In this document: one piece after another, positions 21,346 to 32,326 of the stretch
Numbering within the stretch: position 1 is the stretch's first letter
Layout: every line of letters begins with the position of its first letter
Origin: Isoetes taiwanensis
Taxonomy: Eukaryota; Streptophyta; Lycopodiopsida; Isoetales; Isoetaceae
Length of the DNA: 64,000 bases
Assembly: GCA_021234155.1 (NCBI GenBank)
Contig: JAJEKV010000052.1
Span: 6,617,358-6,681,357, forward strand
Direction: 5' to 3'
Notes under the pieces: generated by a model
Told to the model about the DNA's origin: nothing
The model's database searches: none
The model's input: only the letters and a program-made list of their open reading frames with translations
Position numbers and translations under genes: made by a program

Positions 21346-21850
21346 TCCAAACGATAGCCTCAAGAATCTCGCAGATCTTCTAGACCTCATCGGAAGAAAC
21401 GATGGCAAAATAATAAAAGGAAATCCGAGCATATATAGCAGAGGAGGCGTGTCCAAACAAAAGAACCGATGGCAAGATCCCTTTTTTTCCGCAAAGATCC
21501 AGGAAGAAGGGAGGCCACATTCTTCAAGCAGCGATGAAGCCGCCATTCCGGCATGGCATCATATTGCTTTCCTTGGGCTGTATTTAGGGTAATGTAGAGG
21601 CATTTGGAAAACATAAGGGCAAGGATTACGGCGAACGGGCAGAGTAAGGGCGATGATCCGGAACCGAATTATGAGCGAGGGAACATGCGATGGGATTTAA
21701 CACGGGCATTCTCTTTTTTTCGTAGCTTGTCCGAAAACACACACGGTTTATTAGATATTCCCTGTGGCAAAACCAGTTTCTCTATCAGGTTTGTAAAACC
21801 AGTCGAGACGAATGCCCAGAACCAACAACGAAGCAAGCAATTCTTCTTAC

Positions 21851-21925
21851 AGGAAACTGAAGGCCAGCTTTGGTGTTGTGCCACACGGCCTTCTTGCCTG
21901 CGGACTTTCCACCACCACCCGCCAT
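21851..21925 (-). pseudogene. histone H2A first-exon fragment
   Basis: Starting at the ATG at 21925, 25 codons read MAGGGGKSAGKKAV...KAGLQFP and end at a GTAAGA donor-like site. The AGLQFPV(G)RI block is the signature of H2A-family histones, and plant H2A genes carry an intron. Downstream reading continues only as RRIACF and then decays, and no histone-fold remainder is found in the window. It is therefore a captured or duplicated 5' gene fragment, with upstream sequence (21926-22060) that may be its 5' UTR. Confidence 0.6.
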
Positions 21926-23086
21926 AGCTAACCGACTACACAATTACCCCCTCCAACAACTCACAAACCTAAATCCCCTTTTAGTTCACGAACCCTAAAA
22001 TTCCTGAAAAAAACCCTAAAATCAACACCACAGGATTTGCCCCTTTTTCTAAAATCAACGGCTAACAAAAGGGTGCACTCTAGAAATACTATTTAGTACA
22101 CCTGGATGAATACGACCACCAAATCATATGAAAACCTTAGAGAAAACAGTATAAAAACAGAAAAAAAAACCCCCTGTTATAATGCTACATATTTGATCCT
22201 ATGCCCAAGACCCCGAGCCTGGGATGTTATATTGTATATTCTGAGTGACTGATTTAATTGAAAATCCGACCTTTGCAGCAATTTGATTGAGTTGCTTTGT
22301 GATCTTTACCAAAAAAGCAAAAATTGTCATAGCTTGAGTATCTAGTGCCCGTGCATATTGTTAGCTGTGTGTAGTTTACCTGTGTTACAAATCCTTAGAA
22401 AGTGCAAAAGACAAATCCCTGCATTGCAATGGAGAGCTGGCATTGTTAGAACATGAGGTATTGCACAACAAGTGTGGAGCATGGGAGAGCCACTGTTTGA
22501 ATTTCAATCCTGTCAAACAAAGTATGTGGAAGTAGACAGCATTAGATACACGTACAGTTGACCCTTACAAAACATTATCTTTCAAGATCATCTTCTTCTT
22601 ACAGTCTTAGGCTAAGAATTATCAAAAGAAAAAATTAGATCCCTTCTGGTCAAAAAAAAAAAAAAATAGTTGGCCCCTGGTGTGCAGACAAATCTGAGAG
22701 AGATAGAGTTGGTAGTTCCAGAAAATTCATCACTAATATCGAGTTCCAAATATCAGCTCTCTGTCAGGGATATTGACCAAAAATTGACTGGGTCAGTGAT
22801 TTGAATCTCGCCCATCTAGCCTACTCTGACCTCGCTGAGTTTTTGCAGTCTGTTGGTGTCAAGTGTTGAGCACATCAAGGAGTGATATCCACACCTATAG
22901 CTTCATAGATCACATTCTGCAAGAGATTTTGTGAGGCAGACTTTTTTCTCTTCAGGGAAACACACTCCTAGTGATCTTTTGTGATTCTTTCTGGAATCTT
23001 TGCACTTCAGAGTGGTTGCCTTAAGCAACCTGGAGGTTCTAAACCACTGAGGTTGAAGGTTTTGCCAGGAACACCTTCAACAAGCT

Positions 23087-23836
23087 TGTCTAAGATAAGG
23101 TTCCAAAAGCCCCTTCAATTTATATTGGGACATAAGGGGAGCTCGAGCAATTTTGTACCCATATCCTTGTCAAGAATTTTCATATTTAAGGCCTTCAAGC
23201 TTGGATTCACCGCTTCTTCGAAGGGCCAGATGAGAGAGCATTTCTCTGGATTCAGTTCAACTCCTGTGGCACGAGAGAAAAGTTGAATGAAGAAAGCTAC
23301 AAATGTTGCCATCATCAAATCTCACAAAGACAAATGAATAATCTCAGCAAACTGCATAAGTGGATTTGCTTGTTATTTGAGTCAGGCAAAAGGAGTCCTT
23401 CGATGCCTCCATTAATATATTGTTGTTTAACCATGCAAGCTGGGGGGCAGCCCTGCCTCACCCCTTGCCTCAAGGGAATCAATTTGGAAGGTTTGCCATT
23501 CAAAATAATAGATGCACTACCTACCTGTAGCAGGCCCTTGATCATTTCTACAACCCCTTCATCCATCTTTAATTTGACCAATACTCTCTCAAGGAAGTCC
23601 CATCCAACAGTGTTGTATGCCCAGGAGAAATCTAGTTTGAAGAGGATATAGTTCTGTTTTGATTCCTTACACCAATGCAAAGCCTCGGCAGCTACCAAAT
23701 AATTATCATGGATGCATCTATTAGGAAGAGAAGGTGACTGTTCTACTCCTATTAGTCTTTCAAGTGGTTTTTTCAATCTCTTGGCTATTAATTTGGCCAC
23801 TACTTTGTATAAAGTGTTTGTCAATTGGGCACTCAT
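23087..23836 (-). pseudogene. LINE reverse-transcriptase core (right half of the split LINE)
   Basis: Minus-strand reading from 23836 gives LINE RT motifs: the N-terminal TNTLYKVVAKLIAKRLKK region, the palm motif LFKLDFSWAYNTVGWDFL with its catalytic Asp, then GVRQGCPP. Frames then shift. A degenerate FxDD-like site occurs near 23310, and FSRATGVELNPEKCSLIWPF follows at about 23280-23220. Together with 8463-9328 it makes one LINE interrupted by the Ty3 element. Multiple frame breaks make it inactive. Confidence 0.7.
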
Positions 23837-23859
23837 GTATCCGCTGGGGTCTCTTCACT

Positions 23860-23998
23860 GGGTTTTTCCCCCAAACAACCCTTTAGGGCGGGGAGGGAGT
23901 TTTTTAACCCGGACAGTAATACACTTGTTGCGCCTCTTATTTGGGTTCCATAGGCCAATTGGTCTCCATTGACGATAAAAACTCTATTCTATTCTACT
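23860..23998 (+). repeat. retroposon 3' tail, family member 1, with (TCTAT)n end
   Basis: It contains TTTTTAACCCGG, then 'TTGGGTTCC', and ends GACGATAAAAACTCTATTCTATTCTA. It shares this layout with the tails at 25195-25445 and 33895-34075: a conserved GGTTC..GACGWTAAAAA segment followed by a copy-specific short tandem repeat rather than poly(A). Confidence 0.5.
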
Positions 23999-24040
23999 AG
24001 AAAAAGTGCCCAGCGTTGCTGGGCTTTTCATAAGACAACA
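23984..24040 (+). repeat. Helitron-like 5' terminus
   Basis: TCTATTCTACTAGAAAAAGTGCCCAGCGTTGCTGGGC contains a GTGCCC-GCGTTGC-GGGC hairpin of the kind often seen at 5' ends of plant Helitrons. A 3' CTRR end was not established; a CTAA|T preceded by a small hairpin (GTTCTTTATAGAAC) near 25690-25745 is one candidate. No RepHel gene is present. Confidence 0.3.
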
Positions 24041-24825
24041 AAAGTGGGACAATATTGCAAAAGAAACCGTAATATTGCTTCCAAAAAGTCTTTCTCGACA
24101 TAATGTCTTACGTTAAATTGCATTTTGATGTTTTTGAGATAATCACATTGTTGAGAATTACATTGAGATAATTATATTGTTGAGATTATGTAGATTAATA
24201 AAATATTATCGAGATTGTGACATATTGAGATATTCTTTAGATTTAAGTTTTGTGCACCCATACACATCCAAATGAAATAAGTCAGTCCTGGGGTAGTTGG
24301 CTCATGTTAAATTTCTAGAACATTGACAATAAGGTTGCTTTGTAGCCATTGTTGTTCTAAAAGTTCTGAATAACCTCTAACTATAGACTACATACACACT
24401 ATAAAGTGAACTTCCATTGTTTAAAAAACATGCCACAACCTTTGGGCTTTTCGTCAAGAATAAGTTCATAAATTTAATAAATGAAGTGAGAACATCTATT
24501 TGGACAAATCTTTGCTTTTTACATTTAATCAAATATCATAGTTGAAGTGGTAGTTGAAATGGAATCATTTCTTGCTTTATTATAATTGCTGCCACTATCT
24601 AGAAGTAGATAATCAAGTACACATAACTACTAGATGTAAGTACCTTCATAGTTCTTGATTGTACCAGATGAGTGAAATTTGTTTGAAATTCAATAGGCAT
24701 ATAAGGTTGTTCTTAATTACCATTAATTCACTCAACATGGTCTCCTTAATTACACATCAAACGCTTGCTTTGAAAATTGAACAGCTTTGAGTCTAAACAG
24801 CTTATAGATTGTATATATTGAAATG

Positions 24826-25140
24826 TAGAGTTCACTTCATTAATATTGACGACATCTCATGGTCCCTTCCTCGGGCGTTTATATGTGAGCATAAACCAAA
24901 TGGGTGTCGTAAGCTTAGCAATTATGCCATGAGAGGCACCTTTATTTATATTTTTCCATTTTTTATAAAGACAACATCCTCAAAAGTTCATGAGACATGC
25001 ATGCATAACTTGAATCCAAACAACTTTCAATTCTTCTGGATTTGTGAAGTTCACATCGTTAATTTTGGTGACGTCTCATGGTCCTTTTTTCGAACGTTTA
25101 GATGTCAGCATAAAATTTATGGGTGCCTTAAGCATAAGCT
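24826..25140 (+). repeat. imperfect direct repeat, about 220-bp spacing
   Basis: Two copies of a roughly 100-bp block (about 24828-24930 and 25046-25140) share TTCAC..C.TTAAT.TTG.CGAC/GACGTCTCATGGTCC, a CG..CGTTTA.ATGT.AGCATAAA segment and ATGGGTG.C.TAAGC. No coding content is recognised. Confidence 0.5.
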
Positions 25141-25194
25141 TTGATTTGAACTTAGTAATTATGCCATAAATGAGGAACAACTTGATTTATGTTT

Positions 25195-25445
25195 TCTATT
25201 GCCTCCGTTTTGGTTTTGGTTTTGGTTTGGTTTCACCCTTTCATTTTCTTGGCTATATTGTTATTTCATATGGGGCATAGCCCCCGAGTTCTGCTTGCCG
25301 CTTGTTTTGTTCTTAGTATTTGAGACTTGTTAGGGGGAACAATCCCCGAGTTCTGTTAGGGCCCATGCCCTCTCTTTCTGTTATGGTCCCATAACCCGAT
25401 TGGGTTCTCGTGGACGTTAAAAATTCTTATCTTATCTTATCTTAT
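25195..25445 (+). repeat. retroposon 3' tail, family member 2, with (TCTTA)n end
   Basis: It runs from a GGTTTTGGTTTTGG tract through CCCGAGTTCTG repeats and 'CCATAACCCGATTGGGTTC' to GACGTTAAAAATTC(TTATC)n. It has the same 3' motif as the copies near 23.9 kb and, inverted, at 33.9 kb. The class is likely a LINE with a simple-repeat tail. No ORF is attached here. Confidence 0.55.
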
Positions 25446-25752
25446 TTATCATAAAGACAATGTTCTCATAAGTTTATAAGAAAGACACCGTCCTCTTAAG
25501 TTTATTAGACATGTATGCACAATTAAGTCCAAATGTGTATTGATATTAAAATTTAGGGCAGCCCTTTTTTGTTGCATGTTAAGAACATTGTGCGAGAAAA
25601 GGGTGCTTTCTACGCAAGCACATTGGTCCAATAAATGTACTCTAAATGTTAGAGGTGCCCTAAGCATAAACTTGCACCTATAGTTCTTTATAGAACAAAC
25701 TTTGGATGGAAAATATTCATCCTCCATCTATCTATATATAATACTAATAGAG

Positions 25753-26010
25753 TTTTAGGATAGTCTGTGCGCAATCTTACACGTTGATTTTTTATTTTTA
25801 TTTTTAACCGTTTGATTTGCCGGTTAGTTCTTTCGGAAGGGGCGCCCTCTGTTTAAGAATAAGCTTGTCGTCTGCGACCTCTTCAAGCACAGACATTCCC
25901 GACCATTAGAATGTGCCATTCTAAACCCCTTGAGATTTCATAAAATGCCCTTAATTTGTTCACGTTTTTGGATTCATTATTGAGAAGGGAGTTCTTGATA
26001 GACATTGGGT
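25753..26010 (+). repeat. left arm of a large inverted-repeat structure
   Basis: About 250 bp here matches, in reverse complement, sequence at 30005-30320, including AACCGTTTGATTTG, GTTAGTTCTTTCG, GCGCCC.CTGTTTAAGAAT, CCTCTTCAAGCACA and AGAATGTGCCATTCTAAA. The outermost part (CTGTGCGCAATCTT) instead pairs with 30860-30880. The arms enclose the PPR-DYW remnants. Confidence 0.65.
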
Positions 26011-27109
26011 GTATAAGTGGATATAATGTTCATTTCTTGTAGATTGGTCATCAAAGTTTAGGGTATGAAGGGAGGTACAAAACGTAACATTGTAAAGGAT
26101 TATTGTAGATAAAGATCATTACTTAACTTGCAATAAAACAATAACTGTGAAGTGGCATTTTATTATGGGGTCCCAATGTATTTTCATATAGTCGTAATAA
26201 TGTGCAATCATCAACGTAATGGATGACATCTATTTCTTCGCATGGACATTCACACAATATTAAAAATCCATGCCTTCGTCTACCTAAAAACAAATTGAGA
26301 AATTGGGATGCCTATTTGAGAAACTTTATCACCATAGACATTCAAAAATTCCTATCTTCGTCTGGTATATTTGGCAAATATGCAATGAGTAAAAATGTTC
26401 TTATCTCGTAAATAAAGCTCCATTTATCTTGAAAATGAAATGTTAGATTACCAAACAATTATATGGCACGCAATCAGATCATGAATGGGGCAAACAAAAA
26501 ATATATTAGTACAAAGAACAACAAGAATAAAACAGTGGAACATATGGTTGGAGCAGGTCAATGGTTCCAAATTCAAGAATAGAACCACAAATAATTGAAC
26601 AGATTCGTTGGGAGTAGAATGATGAAAGCTGAAGAAACCCTGTTGTATAATAGTTAGCTCGCAAAATGATGTATGTCTTTGACTTGCTGGCTTCTGCTTG
26701 CATTTCTGTAAGAATTGCTCCATTGATATGCAAGTGGGTTGATAACTTCATGCCTAGCAAAAACCAGAAGCGCAGAACTTGGGTAAATGACGTCCAAAAG
26801 GGTGGATGCTTTCTACAATGATGTATAGGTTGTCGCAAAAAAGAAAAAATGGATCCATCTCAAAGTATTATCATTTGGCTTAAGCTTAGCAAATGTAACC
26901 ATTTTGCTCTAAAATATGGACGCATGGCAATAGAAACCTCTGACTGCAATCAATTTGTGTACCACATGCCACATCACTTATCCTCCATAAAAAAGATTTC
27001 AACGCACCATTGGTTCTATTTACATGAGGTTAGATTTTAACACCTCCATTTCAAGGAGGAGTTTGTACAATGAGGAAATATGATCCAATTAAGCATTTGG
27101 ACAGGCATA

Positions 27110-27451
27110 AGAAGGCGCAAACAAAAGCAACAAAAGCATTGAAGTCTTATCAACGTTGGAAAACTTGAATTCACGTATAAAACAGGATGGGCATGTGCCA
27201 AATGTGGACCTTTTTGTTTGGCCTACCTCTGATATGGAAAGAGAGGCATCTTTGTGTGGCCATGCCGAGAATGTTTGCCACAAGGGCAAACATTACGGGT
27301 GACTAAAAACTTAAGGATGTGCACTGATTGTCATGATGTAATGAAGGTAATATCCAGGATTGAAAGAAGGAAGATTATTCTTCAAGAAAGCAATTGGGTC
27401 CACCATTTTAAAGAAGGCCTCTGTTCCTGTTCCTGTGGAGATATGTGGTGA
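27110..27451 (+). pseudogene. DYW deaminase-like domain fragment, inverted relative to its PPR repeats
   Basis: Plus-strand codons give the C-terminal DYW region of a plant organelle RNA-editing PPR protein: NLRMCTDCHDVMKVISRIER, IILQESN, HHFKEGLCSCS, then CGDMW instead of CGDYW. Upstream codons in another frame (DGHVPNVDLF, ASLCGHAENV) match the domain's N-terminal half with the zinc-binding HAE changed to HAENV in a shifted frame. The matching PPR-E part lies on the opposite strand at 27597-28323, so an inversion broke the gene. Frameshifts make it a pseudogene. Confidence 0.75.
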
Positions 27452-27596
27452 TTAAAACCCTTATGTAGATCGTCACCATAAAGGATAGGACAGATACAAT
27501 GAGGAAATGTGCCTTTGGCATTTTGGGTGATATTTTGAATTGCAGTGTGAACCAGGCCTAATGTGCTTAGGGGCAACATGAAAGATGGCTAAGACT

Positions 27597-28323
27597 TCAA
27601 GACTTCTCATTGATCTCTATAAATGCCGTTGCAGGCTTTTTCTCCACCCCGGTATTTTTTCTCAGCTCTCTTATTCTGACTGCATCAATGTACATTCCAG
27701 CACCTGCATAGATGCTTTTTTGAGAAGCACATATGGGGAAGTGCTTTCTTTGTCTATCTGGACTAACTGCTGAAAACATCTGAGTCCTAATTCTACTTCC
27801 CCATAAACTTTGCAAGAACTAAGCAAAGCCATCCATGATTCTATAGATGTGTAGGATGGCAAGGTCTCTAGTAAATGTACTGCCTCAAACAGGTGTCCTG
27901 ATCGTGCAAAAAGATCAATCATGCAACTGTAATGATCGGCTGTTGGAATAATGCCGTATTTTTCTTGCATATTTTTAAAATACACTTGACCTGTGGTCAC
28001 TAAGCTGCCACGACTGCATGCAGTGAGAACACATATGAAAGTAATATATGTTCTGTTGCATCATGGCATCAAAACATTGTATAGCCATGCTACACTTGTG
28101 GTTAGTACTGTATCCTCTTATCATTGCATTCCAAGCTGCAGTATTCTGAATTGGCAGCCTTTCAAAGACTCTTTGTGCATCTGCAACCGAGCCACATTTA
28201 GCATACATATCAACCAGAGCACTCCCAACAAAGACATCTAGCTCAACACTCTTTTCTGTGGCATCTCTGTGTATCTTTCGTCCCTTTTCTATTGCTCCTA
28301 TGCTAGCACAAGCATTATGTAAA
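27597..28323 (-). pseudogene. PLS-class PPR protein fragment (PPR motifs plus E/E+)
   Basis: Minus-strand reading shows PPR repeats typical of the PLS subfamily: ACASIGAIEKGRKIHRDA, VFVGSALVDMYAKCGS, WNAMIRGYS, YSCMIDLFARSGHL, then the E motif (ESWMALLSSCKVYGEVELG) and E+ end (EKKPATAFIEI). These bind organelle RNAs for C-to-U editing. A frame change near 28030 and another near 27750 break it. The start codon and most repeats are missing upstream, and the DYW domain that should follow is found inverted next door. Confidence 0.8.
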
Positions 28324-28329
28324 CAGAAT

Positions 28330-29734
28330 AAACGTTATCTCAGATTTGTTATTCTTGCAAAGTTCAGATTTGTTCTTGCAAAGGTACAACACAATGATAA
28401 CTCAATTTTTGAAGGATAATAAGGTTTCTTGCAGTTTCCACCTAATCTCTACTTGCTACAGATTAGTCTTTCGAACAATCATGAAAGGCTGCCTGCTGGA
28501 CCTAACTAAGTTAATGCAAATGCCATGCAAAAATGGACCTAACTCAGTAGATGGCAAACCTCCTTTGCTGCATCAACCTCAATCCCTGCACACCAGTTTC
28601 ATATTGAGTCATATATGTAGGCCCATAAGAAAATTATGAAAAAATGATCATGAACCTACCAAAGGAAGCAGGTATCTCAGGGCCAAATGCGAGGTGCTCC
28701 CAAATATCCAGGTGCTTCCAGAAGCAAGAATCGTGCTTTCTGTAGCTGGCTAATCTGCCCCAGATATACCATTAATGGTGTTGCTTGATTGCCCAAATGC
28801 TGGAACAAATTAGATGACAAATGTGAGTCTAGAATAGTGCCCTACAAATTCTTCAATGTAGAGTCTTTGATAGTTTATCTTTAGGCCATTTTACAAGAAG
28901 ATTCCCTAGATATCATGAATAGACTGTGCAACATCCTCTTCTACATTAAGTGACCGGCATTTTGAAGCACTAAAAAACAGGAATGTGCCACTTCAATGTC
29001 CTCTATTTTAACTCATTATTTTGGTTTTGCCTCCAATTCTAAAGCTTAATATGAAGGTGCAAACCTGTTCCCAATTGATGCAAAACATTCGTGATAAGCA
29101 ATCGCTTGTGTTCACAATCAAACACAGAAACAACTGTCTAGAATCAAATGATAAGTTAATAATGACACACCTAGAACATGGACAGGGACTCCCATGCCAT
29201 AGCTGCCCAGATAGGACTTCGGAAGTTTGAAAGGGACTCTAGCACAAATATATCAACCTGCTTTGTTGTTGCAATATTGGAACTTCTGCATTTGGTAATA
29301 TTGCATGGACGAGTCCTACATGAGTTCACATCTACAAATCTGTTGGAAGTTAAAGAGCAAGACTCGAACTCCTCACTACAGTTTTCTAAATTTTGAAGCA
29401 AGTCTCAAACTTTTCACTACTCATCCTCTCATATATTATTGTTAAAAAAAAAAGAGATTTGCCAGGTCCTTGCTCATGCCCAATCTTTACCTTTGAATAA
29501 TAACGTCAAGATATTAAGCTTGCTTGCTAGGGCCTCGATCCTAAATACCTATGCTGCCTCTATAGCTGCTGCTGGCATCTTCACAGATGCTTGTTCTGAG
29601 GCATGCTCTTCGTATGCAGCATGAAGACCAACATCTTCTCCTTCCATAAATGAGCTTTTATGGAAATTCGGCTCATCTAGCAGTGTGAATACCTGCCATA
29701 GTCCCCTGCATTTAGCCACTGCAACATGCAGAAG
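28330..29734. other. no recognisable gene between PPR remnant and inverted-repeat arm
   Basis: The sequence lies inside the inverted-repeat structure. A minus-strand frame at 29746-29549 (LLHVAVAKCRGLWQVFTLLDEPN) is weakly reminiscent of an ankyrin-type helix-turn but is too short to call. The rest shows scattered stops in all frames and no element ends that I can fix. Confidence 0.3.
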
Positions 29735-30680
29735 AGAAGGATGCAAAGACCCAACTGCTCTGGAAAAGGGTTAACTCTAAACTGTAAAGCCAAAGAATGT
29801 CTGTGGAAAATCAGGATTAAGAGATCATACAGTCTATTAATATAAAAAATAGAGGAAAACAGAGCCCTTATTCCAACGGGTTGTATGCACAGAACAAAAT
29901 TTTAAAGAAATGTGCATCTTTCCAGATGGAAAGTATGCTTATCTTACCCAGATTCAGAATTTTTTTATTTCCATTTGCAATTCCAATGTTAAGAACTGTA
30001 TTTTGCATTTAATCCTTAGCATTTTTGTGCTTTCAGCAGCATCAAGAACTCCATTCTCAATAATGAATCCGAAACGTGAACAAATTCTAGAGCATTTTAT
30101 GAAATCTCAAAGGATTTAGAATGGCACATTCTGATAAGAAAAGACAATGGGAAACTTCTCTTTTTATTTATTAACCTAATGGTCATGAATGTTTGTGCTT
30201 GAAGAGGTCACATGCAACAAGCCTATTCTTAAACAGGGGGCGCCCTTTCGAAAGAACTAACCGCCAAATCAAACGGTTAAAAATAGACAATCCTAAGCTA
30301 TGATCTTCTGTTTTCTCTGTATTATTTAATTTCACAGCAATAGTCAAACTAAGGGATTATGCTAACCTGGTTGCACTTAGAGAAAACCCACCCGCTATCT
30401 TATGACACTGCATCCAGCAGAGAAAGCATAGGAAGCTTATAATGCGATCCCAACAATGCAATCACTAAAGGATGCGGAGACCCAACCGCTCTAGAAAAGG
30501 GTTAACCGTAAACTGCGGGGCCAAAGAATGTCTATGAAAAATCAAGATTAAGAGATCATACAACATACTAATTTAAAAAACAGAGGAAAACAGAGCCCTT
30601 ATTCCGGCAGACTCTATGCATTAAAGAAATGTGCATTTTTTCAGATGGAAAGTATGCCTACCTTACACAGTGCTCGACCA
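29735..30680. repeat. two direct copies of a ~210-bp block flanking the right arm
   Basis: 29735-29960 and 30460-30680 share GGATGC..AGACCCAAC.GCTCT, AAAAGGGTTAAC, GCCAAAGAATGTCT, ATTAAGAGATCATAC and CAGATGGAAAGTATGC. The segment between them includes the right inverted arm (30005-30320). This pattern suggests either a local duplication or an insertion with a very long duplication. On the minus strand each copy ends beside a GTAAG-like donor, so the block may derive from an exon/intron border. Confidence 0.6.
30005..30320 (-). repeat. right arm of the large inverted-repeat structure
   Basis: Reverse complement of 25753-26010, with an extra piece of about 60 bp near 30130-30180. A further match to the outer end of the left arm (CTGTGCGCAATCTT) lies 540 bp farther right at 30860-30880, so this arm was interrupted. 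Confidence 0.65.
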
Positions 30681-30982
30681 GGTAAAGTCGGAATTAAGCC
30701 GGGTGCATTTGCATCGAACATCGGGCATTTAGGAACAGGAACTGGAAAGGGAAGACGCCCAGATTTGTGGGAAGAAGAGAGCCATAGCCGTCGTATAAAA
30801 CAAAACCGCCAAAAGCCAAAATGAAGGGATGAAAATAAGTGAGAAAATTCAACGCGCAAGATTGCGCACAGACCGTTGGATATGAATATAGAAACTCATG
30901 GGGTAGTTACAAAATGGCATATCGGATATAAATTTTTTATCTTGGCCCTTGGATAAAAAGTTGGTGAGGTGGCGTAGCTTAA

Positions 30983-32326
30983 GCCCTTGGATTTTGATGG
31001 GGGCATACATGAGTCATACATGGGGGCATACACCCCATCTGTGAACCGTTGGATCAAAGGGAAAGGTGAAATCCTAGCCCTTAATTTTTATGGGGAAGGT
31101 GCAAGGAAGATGCCAGAAAGTGAATTTGGTGTAGCAGATCTTAACCATTGGATGAAAAGATGAGCATAAATCCTAGCCATTAACTCTTTAATGTTAAATT
31201 AGTTTTTTTTTAAAGGAGGTGAGGTGGCACAATCATTAATAAAAAGAAGTAATGAGGTGGAAAAGATGAGCATAAATCCTAGCCATTAACTCTTTAATGT
31301 TAAATTAGTTTTTTTTTAAAGGAGGTGAGGTGGCACAATCATTAATAAAAAGAAGTAATGAGGTGGCAAAGCATTTATTAGTGGACATTCTAGGAAGCTT
31401 CTTTTTGTTTAATCGCCTTCAAAAGCACGTAGCTTGCGGTAGAGGGGTCGGATGAAGGTGGGACTCACGCCGTTGGATTCTTCTCGTCGAGAGCTTTCCA
31501 ATGAGTGGTGCTTTGACACTATTTTGTTGTTTGACACTATTTTGTTGCAGTTGGAGCCAACATGATCGAACACTAAGAATTTTTTTGGAATGTGCAATTT
31601 TCAAGGAATCTATGGCAAGTTGAGGGAATCCTAGTATAATCTTTATAGGATCTTAGGGAATCCAGAGGAATATCATTAGAATCTTAGAGAATCTATGATA
31701 ATCTTAGAGAGAATCCCTTGGATTTTGATGGGGGCATACATGAGTCATACATGGGGGCATACACCCCATCTGTGAACCGTTGGATCAAAGGGAAAGTCGA
31801 AATCCTAGCCCTTGATTTTTATGGGGAAGGTGCAAGGAAGATGCCAGAAAGTGAATTTGGTGTAGCAGATCTTAACCATTGGATCAAAAGATGAGCATAA
31901 ATCCTAGCCATTAACTCTTTAATATTAAATTAGTTTTTTTTTTTAAAGGAGGTGAGGTGGCACAATCATTAATAAAAAGAAGTAATGAGGTGGCAAAGCA
32001 TTTATTAGTGGACATTCTAGGAAGCTTCTTTTTGTTTAATCGCCTTCAAAAGCGCGTAGCTTGCGGTAGAGGGGTCGGATGAAGGTGGGACTCACGCCGT
32101 TGGATTCCTCTCGTCGAGAGCTTTCCAATTAGTGGTGCTTTGACACTATTTTGTTGCAGTTGGAGCCAACATGATCGAACACTAAGAATTTTTTTGGAAT
32201 GTGCGATTTTCAAGGAATCTATGGCAAGTTGAGGGAATCCTAGTATAATCTTTATAGGATCTTAGGGAATCCAGAGGAATATCATGAGAATCTTAGAGAA
32301 TCTATGATAACCTCAAGAGAGCATCT
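30983..32326 (+). repeat. tandem duplication, ~730-bp and ~610-bp copies
   Basis: Copy 1 (30983-31713) and copy 2 (31714-32326) are nearly identical. Both begin CCCTTGGATTTTGATGG, contain CGTAGCTTGCGGTAGAGG and TCGTCGAGAGCTTTCC, and end in GAATCT-type repeats. Copy 1 has an additional internal tandem duplication of about 106 bp (starting 31158 and 31264). Nothing coding is recognised. Confidence 0.8.

Larger units (their letters stand above)
19437..22193. mobile_element. 2.75 kb insertion of unknown class inside the 3' LTR
   Basis: The borders follow from comparing the two LTRs. TATT is present on both sides (19433-19436 and 22190-22193), compatible with a 4-5 bp target duplication. I find no terminal inverted repeats (the left end is CACGAGAGC, the right end ...ATGCTACA) and no transposase. 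It contains two copies of a roughly 110-bp block (about 20640-20735 and 20790-20870, sharing CAAGCTCCACGACCTGC), a zinc-knuckle coding scrap and a histone H2A first exon. It therefore looks like a chimeric, gene-fragment-carrying non-autonomous element or filler DNA. Confidence 0.6.
9334..23081 (+). mobile_element. Ty3/gypsy LTR retrotransposon, Tat/Ogre-like, with a nested insertion in its 3' LTR
   Basis: The boundaries are exact. The 5-bp TSD AGCTT occurs at 9329-9333 and 23082-23086, and the LTRs begin TG and end CA. The left LTR is 9334-11828. The right LTR is 17833-19436 plus 22194-23081, split by a 2.75 kb insertion. A primer-binding site matching tRNA-Gln follows the left LTR. The gag region is frame-broken, while pol is one open frame of 1,358 codons. 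The DGGS protease and extra RNase H point to the Tat/Ogre branch. The LTRs look almost identical by eye, so insertion was recent. It interrupts a LINE. Confidence 0.92.
17833..23081 (+). repeat. 3' LTR of the Ty3 element, split by an insertion
   Basis: 17833-19436 matches 9334-10940 of the 5' LTR, and 22194-23081 matches 10941-11828. The combined length (about 2,492 bp) equals the intact LTR. Few differences are visible outside a GC-rich patch near 18905-18980. Everything between 19437 and 22193 is foreign to the LTR. Confidence 0.9.

Noticed and set aside
29549-29746. ankyrin-repeat exon
   Set aside because: A single LLHVAVAKCRG-like segment is too short and lacks the rest of the ankyrin consensus.
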